A DNA stretch of 64,000 nucleotides, from contig NZ_JAMOII010000004.1 in the NCBI RefSeq assembly GCF_024448985.1, positions 186,001 through 250,000 on the forward strand. The letters run 5' to 3'. Below are positions 32,498 to 41,900 of this stretch, in pieces. Every line of letters begins with the position of its first letter. The first letter of the stretch is position 1. This DNA comes from Stutzerimonas stutzeri (GTDB lineage: Bacteria > Pseudomonadota > Gammaproteobacteria > Pseudomonadales > Pseudomonadaceae). Below the pieces are notes generated by a model. The model was not told the origin of the DNA. It saw nothing but the letters and a program-made list of their open reading frames with translations, and did no database searches. The position numbers and the translations under genes are program-made.

Positions 32498-33625
32498 TTA
32501 CTGGGCTTGTGGCTGGGCAGACGCAACGTTTGAAGCCGGCACGGCCTTGACTTCAATACCAGGCTGAATGAACTGCAGCCCCTCGGTAATCAGGCGATCT
32601 CCGGCATTCAACCCTTCATTGATCAGCCAGCGATTACCAACGGTACGAGAAGCCAAGACCTGGCGGAGCTCGACCTTGTTGTCCGCGTTGACGACCAGTG
32701 CCGTCGCATTGCCATTAGGCGTACGGGTAATGCCCTGTTGCGGCGCTAGGATGGCTTCGCTTTTCACGCCGGCGACCAGTTGCGCATGGACGAACATGCC
32801 GGGCAGCAACACTTTGTCGGGGTTTGGGAAAACGGCGCGAAGCACTACGGAACCGGTGCCGGCATCCACGGATACTTCAGAGAACTCGAGCTTGCCTTCG
32901 TGGCTGTACTCGGTGCCGTCTTCCAGCGTTAGCGTCACCTTGGCAGCGTTCTCACCAGCTTTTTCCAGGCGGCCTTCCGCCAGATCGCGGCGCAGATTGA
33001 GCAGCTCTCGCGCTGGCTGGGTCACATCGACATAAATTGGATCCAGTTGCTGGATGATCGCCATCTCCTGGGCCTGGCCATTATTCACCAGCGCACCCTC
33101 GGTAACAGCCGAGCGGCCTATGCGTCCCGAAATCGGCGCCAGCACCTTTGTATAGCGGAGATTGATGCGCGCCTGCTCCAGATTGGCTTCGGCTTGCAGG
33201 CTGGTCGCCCGCGCCTCGTCGTAAGCCTGCTTGCTCACCGCCTGCTCTTCGACTAACAACGCATAGCGATCGGATAGCGACTTGGCAGAGGCCAGGCTGG
33301 CCTGGGCACTCTTGAATACAGCCTGATAAACCGAATCATCGATTTGGTAAAGCTGCTGCCCGGCCTTGACGTCACGGCCCTCGGTGAACAGGCGCTTCTG
33401 AATGATCCCATCTACCTGAGGTCGAACTTCAGCAATGCGATAGGGTTGAGCACGGCCGGGAAGTTCGGTAGTCAATGCAAAAGACTCGGCCTCGAGCGTC
33501 ACCACTCCGACTTGGGGCGTCTCCTGCGCGGCAGGTGCCGCTGCCTGTTCGTCCTGGCAGCCTACGAGCAGTGTTGCCACGGCAAAAAGAGAGATCAGTG
33601 CAGCGCTGGCCGACTTGATGGGCAT
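32498..33625 (-). CDS. mexA: RND efflux periplasmic adaptor MexA/TtgA
   Basis: A 375-residue membrane-fusion lipoprotein. The signal ends ATLLVGC with Cys23 lipidated. The barrel-sandwich halves are visible at RPQVDGIIQKRLFTEG and at LRYTKVLAPISGRIGRS, flanking an alpha-helical hairpin. It bridges MexB and OprM. ATG 33625 has GAGG upstream; the longer open frame is not conserved. A promoter overlapped by a TtgR-like operator lies about 75 bp upstream. Confidence 0.95.
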   Translation of the reverse strand: MPIKSASAALISLFAVATLLVGCQDEQAAAPAAQETPQVGVVTLEAESFALTTELPGRAQPYRIAEVRPQVDGIIQKRLFTEGRDVKAGQQLYQIDDSVYQAVFKSAQASLASAKSLSDRYALLVEEQAVSKQAYDEARATSLQAEANLEQARINLRYTKVLAPISGRIGRSAVTEGALVNNGQAQEMAIIQQLDPIYVDVTQPARELLNLRRDLAEGRLEKAGENAAKVTLTLEDGTEYSHEGKLEFSEVSVDAGTGSVVLRAVFPNPDKVLLPGMFVHAQLVAGVKSEAILAPQQGITRTPNGNATALVVNADNKVELRQVLASRTVGNRWLINEGLNAGDRLITEGLQFIQPGIEVKAVPASNVASAQPQAQ

Positions 33626-33700
33626 TGGGAACCTCGTTGAACAGGCAAACCAGGGAAGCGGGCGCCCCTGGGCCAGATAATGATGGCAGAATGCGGCGAA

Positions 33701-33730
33701 TATACTTACATGCACGAGTGTTTGTAAATA
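33701..33730 (-). promoter_or_regulatory. mexA promoter with TtgR-like operator
   Basis: On the minus strand TTTACA (33723-33728) and GTATAT lie 17 bp apart and could be -35/-10 elements. The same stretch is a dyad: TTACA (33706-33710) mirrors TGTAA (33723-33727). The minus-strand pattern TATTTACAAACA-N7-ATGTAAGTATATTC closely resembles the operator bound by the TetR-family repressor TtgR in P. putida ttgABC, as I remember it. No tetR- or marR-type gene is adjacent. Confidence 0.6.
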
Positions 33731-33813
33731 GCCGATAGTGCTTTAGCTCCGGCTACAGTAGCCCGTACAAGCCACCTGCAACCTGTCTCTAGCCGCCCCG
33801 CCCACTGGCCTAA

Positions 33814-33846
33814 AAGCAAAACGCCGGCTTGCGCCGGCGTGTTTTT
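33814..33846. terminator. yceI terminator, bidirectional
   Basis: ACGCCGGC (33821-33828) and GCCGGCGT (33833-33840) form a perfect stem with TTGC loop. A T-rich tract flanks both sides (GTTTTT on plus, TTTGCTTTTA on minus). Confidence 0.85.
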
Positions 33847-33858
33847 ACACGTGTTCTA

Positions 33859-34434
33859 TTACTGACGAACACCTTCGACCGAGATGATCAGATCCACGGT
33901 CTGCGATGCCGGACCCAGGTCCATCTTGATGTCGAAATCTTTCAGTTTCAAGGTCGTGGTACCTTCGAAACCGGCGCGATAGCCGCCCCATGGATCCTTG
34001 CCTTCACCAATGAACTTGGCCGCGATCACGACCGGCTTGGTCACACCATTAAGGGTCAGGTCGCCCGTGATATCAGCAGTACCTTCGCCGGTCGACTTCA
34101 CCGCAGTGGACTCGAAGGTCGCGGTCGGGTGCTCGGAAACACTGAGAAAGTCTTCGCTGCGCAGGTGCTTGTCGCGCTCGGCATGGTTCGAGTCGACACT
34201 GGCGGTCTGCAAAGTCACCTCGACCTTGCTGGCTTCCGGCTGGGCGGCATCGAAGCTGAAGCTGCCCTCGAAATCCTTGAAGGTGCCCCACAGCCAGCTG
34301 TAGCCAAGGTGGCTGATTTTGAAATTGACGAAGGCATGCTGGCCCTTCTTATCGATCACATAGTCGGCGGCCATCGCCTGACCAGCGAAAAGCATCGAAC
34401 CCAGAGCAAGTGCAGCAAAGGTTTTCTTGAGCAT
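33859..34434 (-). CDS. yceI: Periplasmic YceI-family lipocalin-like protein
   Basis: A 191-residue exported protein with signal peptide ending GQAMAAD. The mature part is the YceI beta-barrel that binds polyisoprenoid chains: [22 protein letters not shown] at the start, [22 protein letters not shown] and [16 protein letters not shown] further on. GGAGG precedes ATG. The cytochrome b561 gene lies 20 bp upstream on the same strand, a common pairing that suggests an envelope quinone or isoprenoid redox role, not proven. Confidence 0.92.
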   Translation of the reverse strand: MLKKTFAALALGSMLFAGQAMAADYVIDKKGQHAFVNFKISHLGYSWLWGTFKDFEGSFSFDAAQPEASKVEVTLQTASVDSNHAERDKHLRSEDFLSVSEHPTATFESTAVKSTGEGTADITGDLTLNGVTKPVVIAAKFIGEGKDPWGGYRAGFEGTTTLKLKDFDIKMDLGPASQTVDLIISVEGVRQ

Positions 34435-34454
34435 AGGAATCCTCCATTGAGTGA

Positions 34455-35009
34455 TTAGTCATCGGCGCGGCCGAACATCCTTTTCAGAGTCGGATCGCGA
34501 TCGATGAAGTGGTGCTTGAGTGCAGCCAGGGCGTGCAGACCGGCAAAGATCAGCAGGCCCCAGGCCAGATATTCATGAACCAGGCCGGCGATATCCTCCT
34601 GTTTCGGAATCGAAGTGAACAGCGCCGGCACTTCGAACCAACCGAACACCCCTATTGGTCGCCCATCGGCAGTGGAAATCAGGTAACCGGAGATCATCAG
34701 GACGAACAAACCGATATAGAGGACGCCATGTCCCACCTTCGTTGCAAGACGCGTCATACGGCCATGGCTCTGCAACGGAGCGGGGCCGTCGCTGACGAAT
34801 CGCCAGATGACCCGAACCACCATCAGAGCAAGCAGCAATAGTCCGACACTTTTGTGAATATCCGGAGCCGTGCGGTACCAGCTGCTGTAATAGGTCAGCC
34901 CGACCATCCAGTAACCCAACGCGAACAATCCAACCATCGCAATCGCAACCAGCCAATGCAGCAGGATGCTAACGAGGCCATAGTTGGTGGATGAGTTTCG
35001 CCATTGCAT
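34455..35009 (-). CDS. Cytochrome b561 (YodB/CybB-like)
   Basis: A 184-residue membrane protein with four hydrophobic helices. Candidate haem-ligand histidines are in [32 protein letters not shown] and [13 protein letters not shown]. The fold matches the prokaryotic cytochrome b561 family that moves electrons from quinol. ATG 35009 with GGAG is preferred over a long non-conserved N-terminal extension. It is the first gene of a pair with yceI. Confidence 0.9.
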   Translation of the reverse strand: MQWRNSSTNYGLVSILLHWLVAIAMVGLFALGYWMVGLTYYSSWYRTAPDIHKSVGLLLLALMVVRVIWRFVSDGPAPLQSHGRMTRLATKVGHGVLYIGLFVLMISGYLISTADGRPIGVFGWFEVPALFTSIPKQEDIAGLVHEYLAWGLLIFAGLHALAALKHHFIDRDPTLKRMFGRADD

Positions 35010-35178
35010 CGACGGGTCTCCGGAATTGGGGTGAGACAAGCCTAACGAGTAACCGATCGAATTAGAGCGTATTTTTTCGTTGCAAAATATCGAACGGGTT
35101 GATGTTTCCGTCCGCCTTCCCCTAAAGCCGGTATTAGTTCTGCTAGGCTGCGCCGTCTCACCTGTACGAGGAACGATG

Positions 35179-36585
35179 ATGAGCCTGAACGACAGCTGGA
35201 TGCAGCGCGACCTTGCCGTCCTCTGGCACCCCTGCACCCAGATGAAGGATCACGAACAGCTACCCGTGATTCCGATCCGGCGCGGCGATGGCGTCTGGCT
35301 GGAAGATTTCGACGGCAAGCGCTACCTCGACGCGGTCAGCTCCTGGTGGGTCAACGTGTTCGGCCACGCCAACCAGCGCATCAATCAGCGGATCAAGGAT
35401 CAACTCGACCAGTTGGAGCACGTGATGCTCGCCGGGTTCAGCCATCAACCGGTGGTCGAACTGTCCGAGCGCCTGGTACAGATTACGCCGCCTGGTCTCG
35501 ATCGAGTGTTCTACACGGACAACGGCTCGACCGGTATCGAGGTTGCGCTCAAGATGAGCTTCCATTATTGGCGCAACAGTGGCCAGCCGAACAAGCAGCG
35601 TTTCGTCACCCTGACCAACAGTTACCACGGCGAAACCGTCGCGGCGATGTCCGTGGGCGACGTCGCGCTGTTCACCGACACTTACAAGCCGCTGCTGCTG
35701 GACACCTTCAAGGTGCCGAGCCCCGACTGCTACCTGCGCCCCGACGGCATGAGCTGGGAAGAACATTCGCGCAACATGTTCGCGCACATGGGGCAGACCC
35801 TGGCCGATCATCACCGTGAAATCGCGGCGGTGATTGTCGAGCCGCTGATCCAGGGCGCAGGCGGCATGCGCATGTACCATCCGGTCTATCTGCAGCTGCT
35901 GCGCGAAGCCTGCGATCGCTACGATGTGCACCTGATCCACGATGAGATCGCCGTCGGCTTCGGACGCACCGGAACCATGTTCGCCTGCGAACAGGCCGGC
36001 ATCACGCCTGACTTCTTATGCCTGTCCAAGGCGCTTACCGGCGGCTACCTGCCGATGGCCGCCGTGCTGACCACCGACAAGCTGTATCAGGCGTTCTACG
36101 ACGATTACTCGACGCTGCGCGCCTTCCTCCATTCGCATACGTACACCGGCAATCCACTGGCTTGCGCCGCGGCGCTGGCGACACTGGATATTTTCGAGCA
36201 GGACCGGGTGATAGAAGCGAACAAAACACTGGCGGCGCGGATGACAACGGCCACCGCGCACCTGGCTGATCATCCGCAGGTTGCTGAAGTCAGACAGACC
36301 GGCATGGCCGTCGCTATCGAGATGGTCGCCGACAAAGCCAGCAAGACGCCCTATCCGTGGCAGGAGCGGCGCGGTCTCAAGGTTTACCAGCACGCCCTGC
36401 AGCGCGGCGCCCTGCTGCGCCCACTCGGTAGCGTCGTGTACTTCCTACCGCCCTACACGATCACTGAAGAGCAGATCGACTTCCTCGCCGAAGTCGCCAC
36501 CGAGGGCATAGACATAGCCTCTCGGGCCTCGGTCAGTGTGGCCGTGGCGCCCGGCGCTCCTGCAAACTTTCACGATCCGGGCTGA
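35179..36585 (+). CDS. bioA: Adenosylmethionine-8-amino-7-oxononanoate transaminase
   Basis: A 468-residue PLP-dependent class III aminotransferase of biotin synthesis. It converts 8-amino-7-oxononanoate to 7,8-diaminononanoate with SAM as amino donor. Motifs: LWHPCTQMKDHE at the N-terminus, YTDNGSTGIEVALKMSFHYW, the DEIAVGFGRTG cofactor segment, and Lys284 in CLSKALTGGYLPM binding PLP. Two ATGs are adjacent (35176 and 35179); the second has better spacing to GAGGA. The gene diverges from cytochrome b561 and is separated from rsmE by a hairpin repeat. Confidence 0.96.
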   Translation: MSLNDSWMQRDLAVLWHPCTQMKDHEQLPVIPIRRGDGVWLEDFDGKRYLDAVSSWWVNVFGHANQRINQRIKDQLDQLEHVMLAGFSHQPVVELSERLVQITPPGLDRVFYTDNGSTGIEVALKMSFHYWRNSGQPNKQRFVTLTNSYHGETVAAMSVGDVALFTDTYKPLLLDTFKVPSPDCYLRPDGMSWEEHSRNMFAHMGQTLADHHREIAAVIVEPLIQGAGGMRMYHPVYLQLLREACDRYDVHLIHDEIAVGFGRTGTMFACEQAGITPDFLCLSKALTGGYLPMAAVLTTDKLYQAFYDDYSTLRAFLHSHTYTGNPLACAAALATLDIFEQDRVIEANKTLAARMTTATAHLADHPQVAEVRQTGMAVAIEMVADKASKTPYPWQERRGLKVYQHALQRGALLRPLGSVVYFLPPYTITEEQIDFLAEVATEGIDIASRASVSVAVAPGAPANFHDPG

Positions 36586-36594
36586 TAGCAGCGT

Positions 36595-36671
36595 CAAGCG
36601 GCAAGTTTCAGACAAGCACTGCGGGCCAGGCCACCGATGCTTTAAACTTGGCACTTCCAACTTGCCGCTTG
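36595..36671. repeat. Inverted repeat bioA/rsmE (heptamer family)
   Basis: CAAGCGGCAAGTT (36595-36607) and AACTTGCCGCTTG (36659-36671) are perfect 13-bp inverted repeats about 51 nt apart. The arms contain the CAAGC/GCTTG core of the heptamer arrays seen elsewhere. The element ends 11 bases before the rsmE ATG. Confidence 0.75.
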
Positions 36672-36682
36672 CAGCTGCTCTT

Positions 36683-37399
36683 ATGCGCCTATCCCGCTTC
36701 TTTATCGACGCCCCGCTCTCCCTCGGCCAGCACGAACTGCCCGAGGCCCAGGCCCATTACATTGGGCGGGTGCTGCGCCTCGCGCCCGGCGCTGCCGTGC
36801 AGCTGTTCGACGGCAGCGGTCAGGAATACCAGGGCGAACTGGTCGAAGTGGGCAAAAAGCAGGTGCGTGTGGAGCTGCATGAACAGCGTGCCGGCCTTCC
36901 CGAATCGCTCTTGCGGATCCATCTTGGCCAAGGCCTGTCGCGTGGCGAGCGGATGGACTGGTCGATTCAAAAGGCCGTCGAACTGGGCGTCGCGGAAATC
37001 ACCCCTGTTGTCAGCGAACGCTGTGAAGTGCGGCTGAAGGATGAGCGGGCCGACAAGCGTCTGGCTCACTGGCGCCAGATTGCCATCAGCGCTTGCGAGC
37101 AGTGTGGACGCTCGGTCATTCCGGTAATCCATCCACCCGCGCCACTTGCACAATGGCTCGCCGTGGAGGCCGAGCTAAAGCTGGTCCTGCATCCTGTCGC
37201 CGAACCACTGGCAAGCCATGAACAGCCAGGCTCTCTGGCATTTCTGATCGGCCCTGAGGGAGGACTGAGCGATACGGAAGTAGAGCAGGCGCGCGCCGCC
37301 GGGTTCCATCCTGCCCGTCTCGGCCCTCGCGTGCTGCGCACCGAAACAGCACCGGTCGTCGCCCTGAGTGTAGCGCAGCAGTTGTGGGGGGACTTTTAA
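36683..37399 (+). CDS. rsmE: 16S rRNA m3U1498 methyltransferase RsmE
   Basis: A 238-residue SPOUT-class methyltransferase. It has an N-terminal PUA-like region (HYIGRVLRLAPGAAVQLFDG) and a C-terminal knot with LGVAEITPVVSERCEV, ACEQCGRSVIPVI, LIGPEGGLSD and LGPRVLRTETAP. It methylates U1498 of 16S rRNA. ATG 36683 fits family length; no good ribosome site is visible, because the hairpin repeat lies directly upstream. Context between bioA and the chp cluster matches P. aeruginosa. Confidence 0.95.
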   Translation: MRLSRFFIDAPLSLGQHELPEAQAHYIGRVLRLAPGAAVQLFDGSGQEYQGELVEVGKKQVRVELHEQRAGLPESLLRIHLGQGLSRGERMDWSIQKAVELGVAEITPVVSERCEVRLKDERADKRLAHWRQIAISACEQCGRSVIPVIHPPAPLAQWLAVEAELKLVLHPVAEPLASHEQPGSLAFLIGPEGGLSDTEVEQARAAGFHPARLGPRVLRTETAPVVALSVAQQLWGDF

Positions 37400-37465
37400 G
37401 CTGCAGCTGCAAGCTGTTCAGCACCCGCTCTACTTGAAGCTCACGGCTTGAAGCTTGCCACTGCC
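37400..37465. repeat. Heptamer-type repeat between rsmE and chpC
   Basis: GCTGCAGCTGCAAGCTG near the rsmE stop and TTGAAGC...GGCTTGAAGCTTGCC further on carry the same CAAGC/GCTTGAA units as the other arrays and can pair imperfectly. It separates two convergent genes and may serve as their terminator. Confidence 0.55.
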
Positions 37466-37477
37466 TCTTCTAACGCG

Positions 37478-37948
37478 TCAGACCAACCCTGAGTCGGCCA
37501 GCTTCTGCTCCAGCGCGACTAGATCCGGAATTCTCGCCTGTACGTCGCCGAGGTTCACCACGTCCAGCTCCAGCGGAGCCGGCACGATGTCCGAACGCGC
37601 CAGGCTCGGGTCAACCTTGACCGAGCGAGGTATGCCCTGCACCAGCAACGCAATGAATTTCACATGATCGCGTCCGCCCACTGCGTTGAGTATCGCCACC
37701 CGAGCCCGCACTCCCGTTTCCGGTTGACCATCGGACGCCGCCTCGAACGATAGTAGCGGCAGAGTCAAATCTCGCCACGACACCTGTCCAAGAAACCAGG
37801 CCGGGGCGTCCTGGGCTGGCTGCGGTGCGCGATAGGGGATCAGCTCGGCAACGGCGACGTTGGGTAACAGTAGCGTCCGGTCGGCCAGTGGCACCAAAAG
37901 ACCGGTGATGCTGGCGGGCGTATCCTGAGCGATAGCGGATTGACTCAT
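37478..37948 (-). CDS. chpC: CheW-like adaptor ChpC
   Basis: A 156-residue CheW-domain protein, the second adaptor of the Chp chemosensory system. The beta-barrel pattern is visible: LVPLADRTLLLPNVAVAELI at the start, WFLGQVSWRDLTLPLLSFE in the centre and VKFIALLVQGIPRSVKVD later. It is the last gene of the pilGHIJK-chpABC operon, 12 bp after chpB. The chpD and chpE genes that follow in P. aeruginosa are not present. Confidence 0.9.
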   Translation of the reverse strand: MSQSAIAQDTPASITGLLVPLADRTLLLPNVAVAELIPYRAPQPAQDAPAWFLGQVSWRDLTLPLLSFEAASDGQPETGVRARVAILNAVGGRDHVKFIALLVQGIPRSVKVDPSLARSDIVPAPLELDVVNLGDVQARIPDLVALEQKLADSGLV

Positions 37949-37959
37949 AAATTATCCAT

Positions 37960-38997
37960 TTACAAAGCCGCAACGGGCCGGCGAGCCTGCTGCAAAAAAT
38001 GATCGATCAGCGCTTGGGCCAGTTCGCGCGGGTCGCCGCTGAATGAGCTGTAGCCGCCTTCGCGAAGGCTGTCCGGCATGCTGGAGCAAACGCAGGAATC
38101 GGCACGCTGGGTCCATACACGACCACCCTGACGTAGCACATAGGCCGCTGCGGCGTTGCCATCGCTGCCCATGCCGCTAAAAGCGATGACGCCACAACGG
38201 CTGCTGAACTGCTGCGCCAGATTGAGCATCATCTGATCGATCGAGGGACTGTAGGGCTCAGGCCAACTACGGCCACTGAGCAGCATGGCGCCATCCCTGT
38301 CGAAACCCATTTCCTGACCGATGGGTGCTACCACGACTTCGCCGCAGCGAATCGAGTCGCGCTGCCGGCTCTGGTTGACGCTCCATTGGCTGTGCCGTCC
38401 GACTACTTGCGACAGTGCCGATTCGAAACTGGCTTCGATGTGCTGGGCGTAGACGAAACCAACGGGCAAGCCTGCCGGTAGCGCATCGAGAAAGGCCTTT
38501 ACCGCCTCAGGCCCACCTAACGAAGCCGCCAACAACCAGACCTCATGGGCCGGCTGGCCCACTACCGAAACGGCATTTGCCAAAGCCGCGGGTAATTCCA
38601 GGCACGCTGGGCGCTCCGCATCCCCGCGCAGCCCTTCAAGACGAGGGCCGACGACCCTCGACGGATCACCGACAAGCCGCTTCAGCTTGCCGAACAAGCG
38701 CCGCTCCCAACGGGGATAGTGCTCGGAATGACGCTCTGGCGCATGGCCTTCGCCGAACAGTACTGGACAACTGTCCCGCTCCAGCAGGGCGTTGACCAGA
38801 GGCGAATCTTCCGTTTGCGCCAGATCGACCAGCCACAAATCAGCTTCCACCGCCGCCAGGTCTGCATCTTCCAGCCGTGCCGGATCGCTGTTCAGCACCA
38901 CGTGGTAACCGTTCGCACTCAAGGCTTGCTGCAGCACATGGCGCTGCAACGAGGTATCGGCGATCACGCCGATGCGTGCCGCGGTAACGTCACTCAT
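37960..38997 (-). CDS. chpB: Chemotaxis methylesterase ChpB
   Basis: A 345-residue CheB-type protein expected to demethylate PilJ. The C-terminal methylesterase domain shows the serine hydrolase features AASLGGPEAVKAFLDALP (catalytic Ser), YAQHIEASFE (catalytic His) and GVIAFSGMGSDGNAA (catalytic Asp). The N-terminal receiver-like domain is degenerate: WLVDLAQTED stands where a phospho-acceptor region would be. It overlaps chpA by eight bases. Confidence 0.92.
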   Translation of the reverse strand: MSDVTAARIGVIADTSLQRHVLQQALSANGYHVVLNSDPARLEDADLAAVEADLWLVDLAQTEDSPLVNALLERDSCPVLFGEGHAPERHSEHYPRWERRLFGKLKRLVGDPSRVVGPRLEGLRGDAERPACLELPAALANAVSVVGQPAHEVWLLAASLGGPEAVKAFLDALPAGLPVGFVYAQHIEASFESALSQVVGRHSQWSVNQSRQRDSIRCGEVVVAPIGQEMGFDRDGAMLLSGRSWPEPYSPSIDQMMLNLAQQFSSRCGVIAFSGMGSDGNAAAAYVLRQGGRVWTQRADSCVCSSMPDSLREGGYSSFSGDPRELAQALIDHFLQQARRPVAAL

Positions 38998-41900
38998 GAC
39001 GCGTAACCAGTTGCTGGATGGCCTCGAGTAGCAGGGATTCCTGATACGGCTTGCCCAGATACTCGTTTACACCGATGCCCATTGCTCGATCCCTGTGCTT
39101 TTCACCGGTTCGCGAGGTAATCATGATGATCGGCAGATCCTTCAGCTGCTCATCGTGGCGAACCAGGGTCGCTACTTCGAAACCGTCCATCCGTGGCATT
39201 TCGATGTCCAGGAGCATGATGTCCGGCTTGCGTTCCTGCAGCTGGGTGATCGCATCGACACCATCCTTGGCAGTCATGACGTTCATGCCGTTGCGCTCGA
39301 GCAAGCGGCTGGTGACCTTACGCACGGTAACCGAGTCGTCGACGACCATGACCAGGGTAGGCCGATCAACTTCGGGCTCGACCGGCTCTTCATTGCCCAG
39401 CAACCGAAGCGGTTGTTGCTGCGTGAGCAGATGCGCATGCAACACACGGATGGTCGCGAGCAGGTCGAGAATCACCACCACGCGACCATCACCCAGAATG
39501 GTCGCGCCGGAGATACCCGGAACCGTGGCGAATTGCGGGCCAAGACTCTTCACCACGATCTCGCGGGAGCCGGCGAGGCTATCGACCTGCACCGCCACGC
39601 TGTGCTCGTTCGAGCGCACCAGGATCACCGGGAGAGGCAGGCTCTGGCCAACCAGCTTGGGTCGCTGTCCGTTATTCAGCAGCTCGCCGAGATAGCGCAG
39701 CTCGTATGTCTGACCTGCATACTCGAAGCGCGAGGCGCCCGGCTGGTAGTAGGCTTCCAGCTCGTATGGCGACACCCGCACGATGCCTTCGATCGTATTC
39801 AGCGGAATCGCATAAAGGTCTTCGCCGGAATACACCATCAGCGCCCGGTTGACCGATACGGTAAATGGCAGGCGGATCAGAAAGCGCGTGCCACTGCCGA
39901 GCGTCGACTCGATGCTCATGGAGCCGCCGAGCTGTTTGACTTCCGAGTGCACCACGTCCATGCCAACACCGCGGCCGGATATCTGCGTTACCTGTTCGGC
40001 AGTGGAGAACCCTGCCTCGAGGATGAACTGCAGGATCTCATGGTCCGACAGATCATTACCGGGCACCATCAGCCCCCGCTCCAACGCCTTGCGTCGCACG
40101 GCTTCTAAATTAATACCCGCGCCATCGTCGCTCAGCGCAAGAACGATGTCGCCGCCTTCGCGCGTCAGATCCAGGCGGATGTTGCCCTGTTCGGGCTTGC
40201 CTGCGGCCACACGCTTAGCCGCGGTTTCGATACCGTGATCCACGGCGTTACGCAGCATGTGCTCCAGCGGCGCGACGATCCGCTCGAGAACGCTGCGGTC
40301 CATCTCGCCCGTTGCGTTACCGACGTGGAACTCGACCTGCTTGCCCAGCTCACCGGCAACCTGCCGGACGATCCGCCGCAAGCGCGGTACCAGCCGGTCG
40401 AAGGGCACCATGCGCGTGCGCATGAGTCCTTCCTGGAGTTCCGTGTTGACCCGTGCCTGCTGCAGCAGCAAGGTTTCGGCGTCGCGATTACGCGCGGCGA
40501 GGGTTTCTTTCAGGTCCAGCAAGTCGGAAGCCGACTCGAACAAGGCGCGGGAAAGCTGCTGGAGCTGCGAGTGACGGTCCATTTCCAGCGGATCGAAATC
40601 GTCGTAGCCCGCGCGCTCTGCCTCGGCCTGATAGCGGCTGAGAATCTGTGCCTGGGTTTCGGTATCCAACCGCCGCAGCTGGTCGCGAACTCGCTCGATG
40701 GTGGCTTCCATTTCGCTCAGCGTGAAACCGACGTCACTGACTTGCTGCTCGACCCGACCGCGGAAAATCGATGTTTCGCCGGCCAGGTTGACCAGCCCTT
40801 CGAGAAGCTCGGCCGGTACTTTGACCAGTTCCTGCGGCGCACGACGTGATGCGGCATCCAGCGCCGCCTGTTCGGCCTTGCGGACGAACGGCAGTACCTT
40901 GGCTGGTGTATTGGTTGTCGGCGCCTGCACGCTGGCGGCGACGATCGGTGTTTCGAGCACGATAACCGGGGACTGCGGCTGATCTTCAACGCCTTCCGGC
41001 ATTTGCTCAGTGAAAACGACTTCAGGCTCGCTCGACAACCGCGAACGCATCGATTCGACTTCCTTGAGCAAGCCGTCATAGCCGGCCTGTACATCAAGAA
41101 ACAAGCTGTCCGTCCAGGACTCGCCCTGCAGCTGAGCCTCACCTAGCCTGTGCTCTAGGTCGTGCGCCATATCACCCAGGCGACCTTGAGCCGCCAGCCG
41201 CGCGCCCCCCTTCAGAGTGTGTAGAACGCGCATCATGTCGGCCAAGGGCGCTACGCCATCACGCGTGGCTTCCCAGCGTCCCAGCGCGGACTCCATCTCT
41301 TCCAGCAGCTCATCGGCTTCTTCGACGAAGATATCCAGAATCTCGGCTTCGGCGGCGTCCTGAGCCGAGGTCAAGGCGACACTGCTGGGCATGCTCAATT
41401 GCTCTTCCGGGTTCGCCCGGAAGCGCCGGATCGTTTCGATCAGATCCAACCCGCTCGGCAGTTCGCGATAGGCGCGCACCGCATCGAGCATCGCCGCCAA
41501 CCGGTCGTGGCAGCTCTGCAGCAAAGTGAACAGGGACGGACTTGCCCGGTAACTACCGGCGCACAGCCCCTCGTATAAATACTCCAGCTCATGCGCCAGA
41601 TCACCGATCTCACGGATGTCCGCCATTCGCGCACCACCTTTGAGGGTGTGCAAATCTCGTTGTAGCGCTTCGACCTCGTACGTATTGTCGACGTCCTCCA
41701 TCCAGCGCTGTAGCGATGCTCCGGCGCGTTCGATGATGTCGAAGCCTTCCTCCAGGAAGATCTCCGCCAGCTCAGGGTCACGCTCTTCCCAACCCTCTGC
41801 TGCTGTCTTGGCGGGCTCCGCCATCTCTGTCGGCACCTTCTCCTCGACAGTCTCGAACTGCTCGGGGTCCAGCTCATTGGCCGCGTGTTGCAACGCGTCC

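Noticed and set aside
36016-36393. Short open frames opposite bioA
   Set aside because: They overlap the PLP-binding core of bioA and lack start signals.
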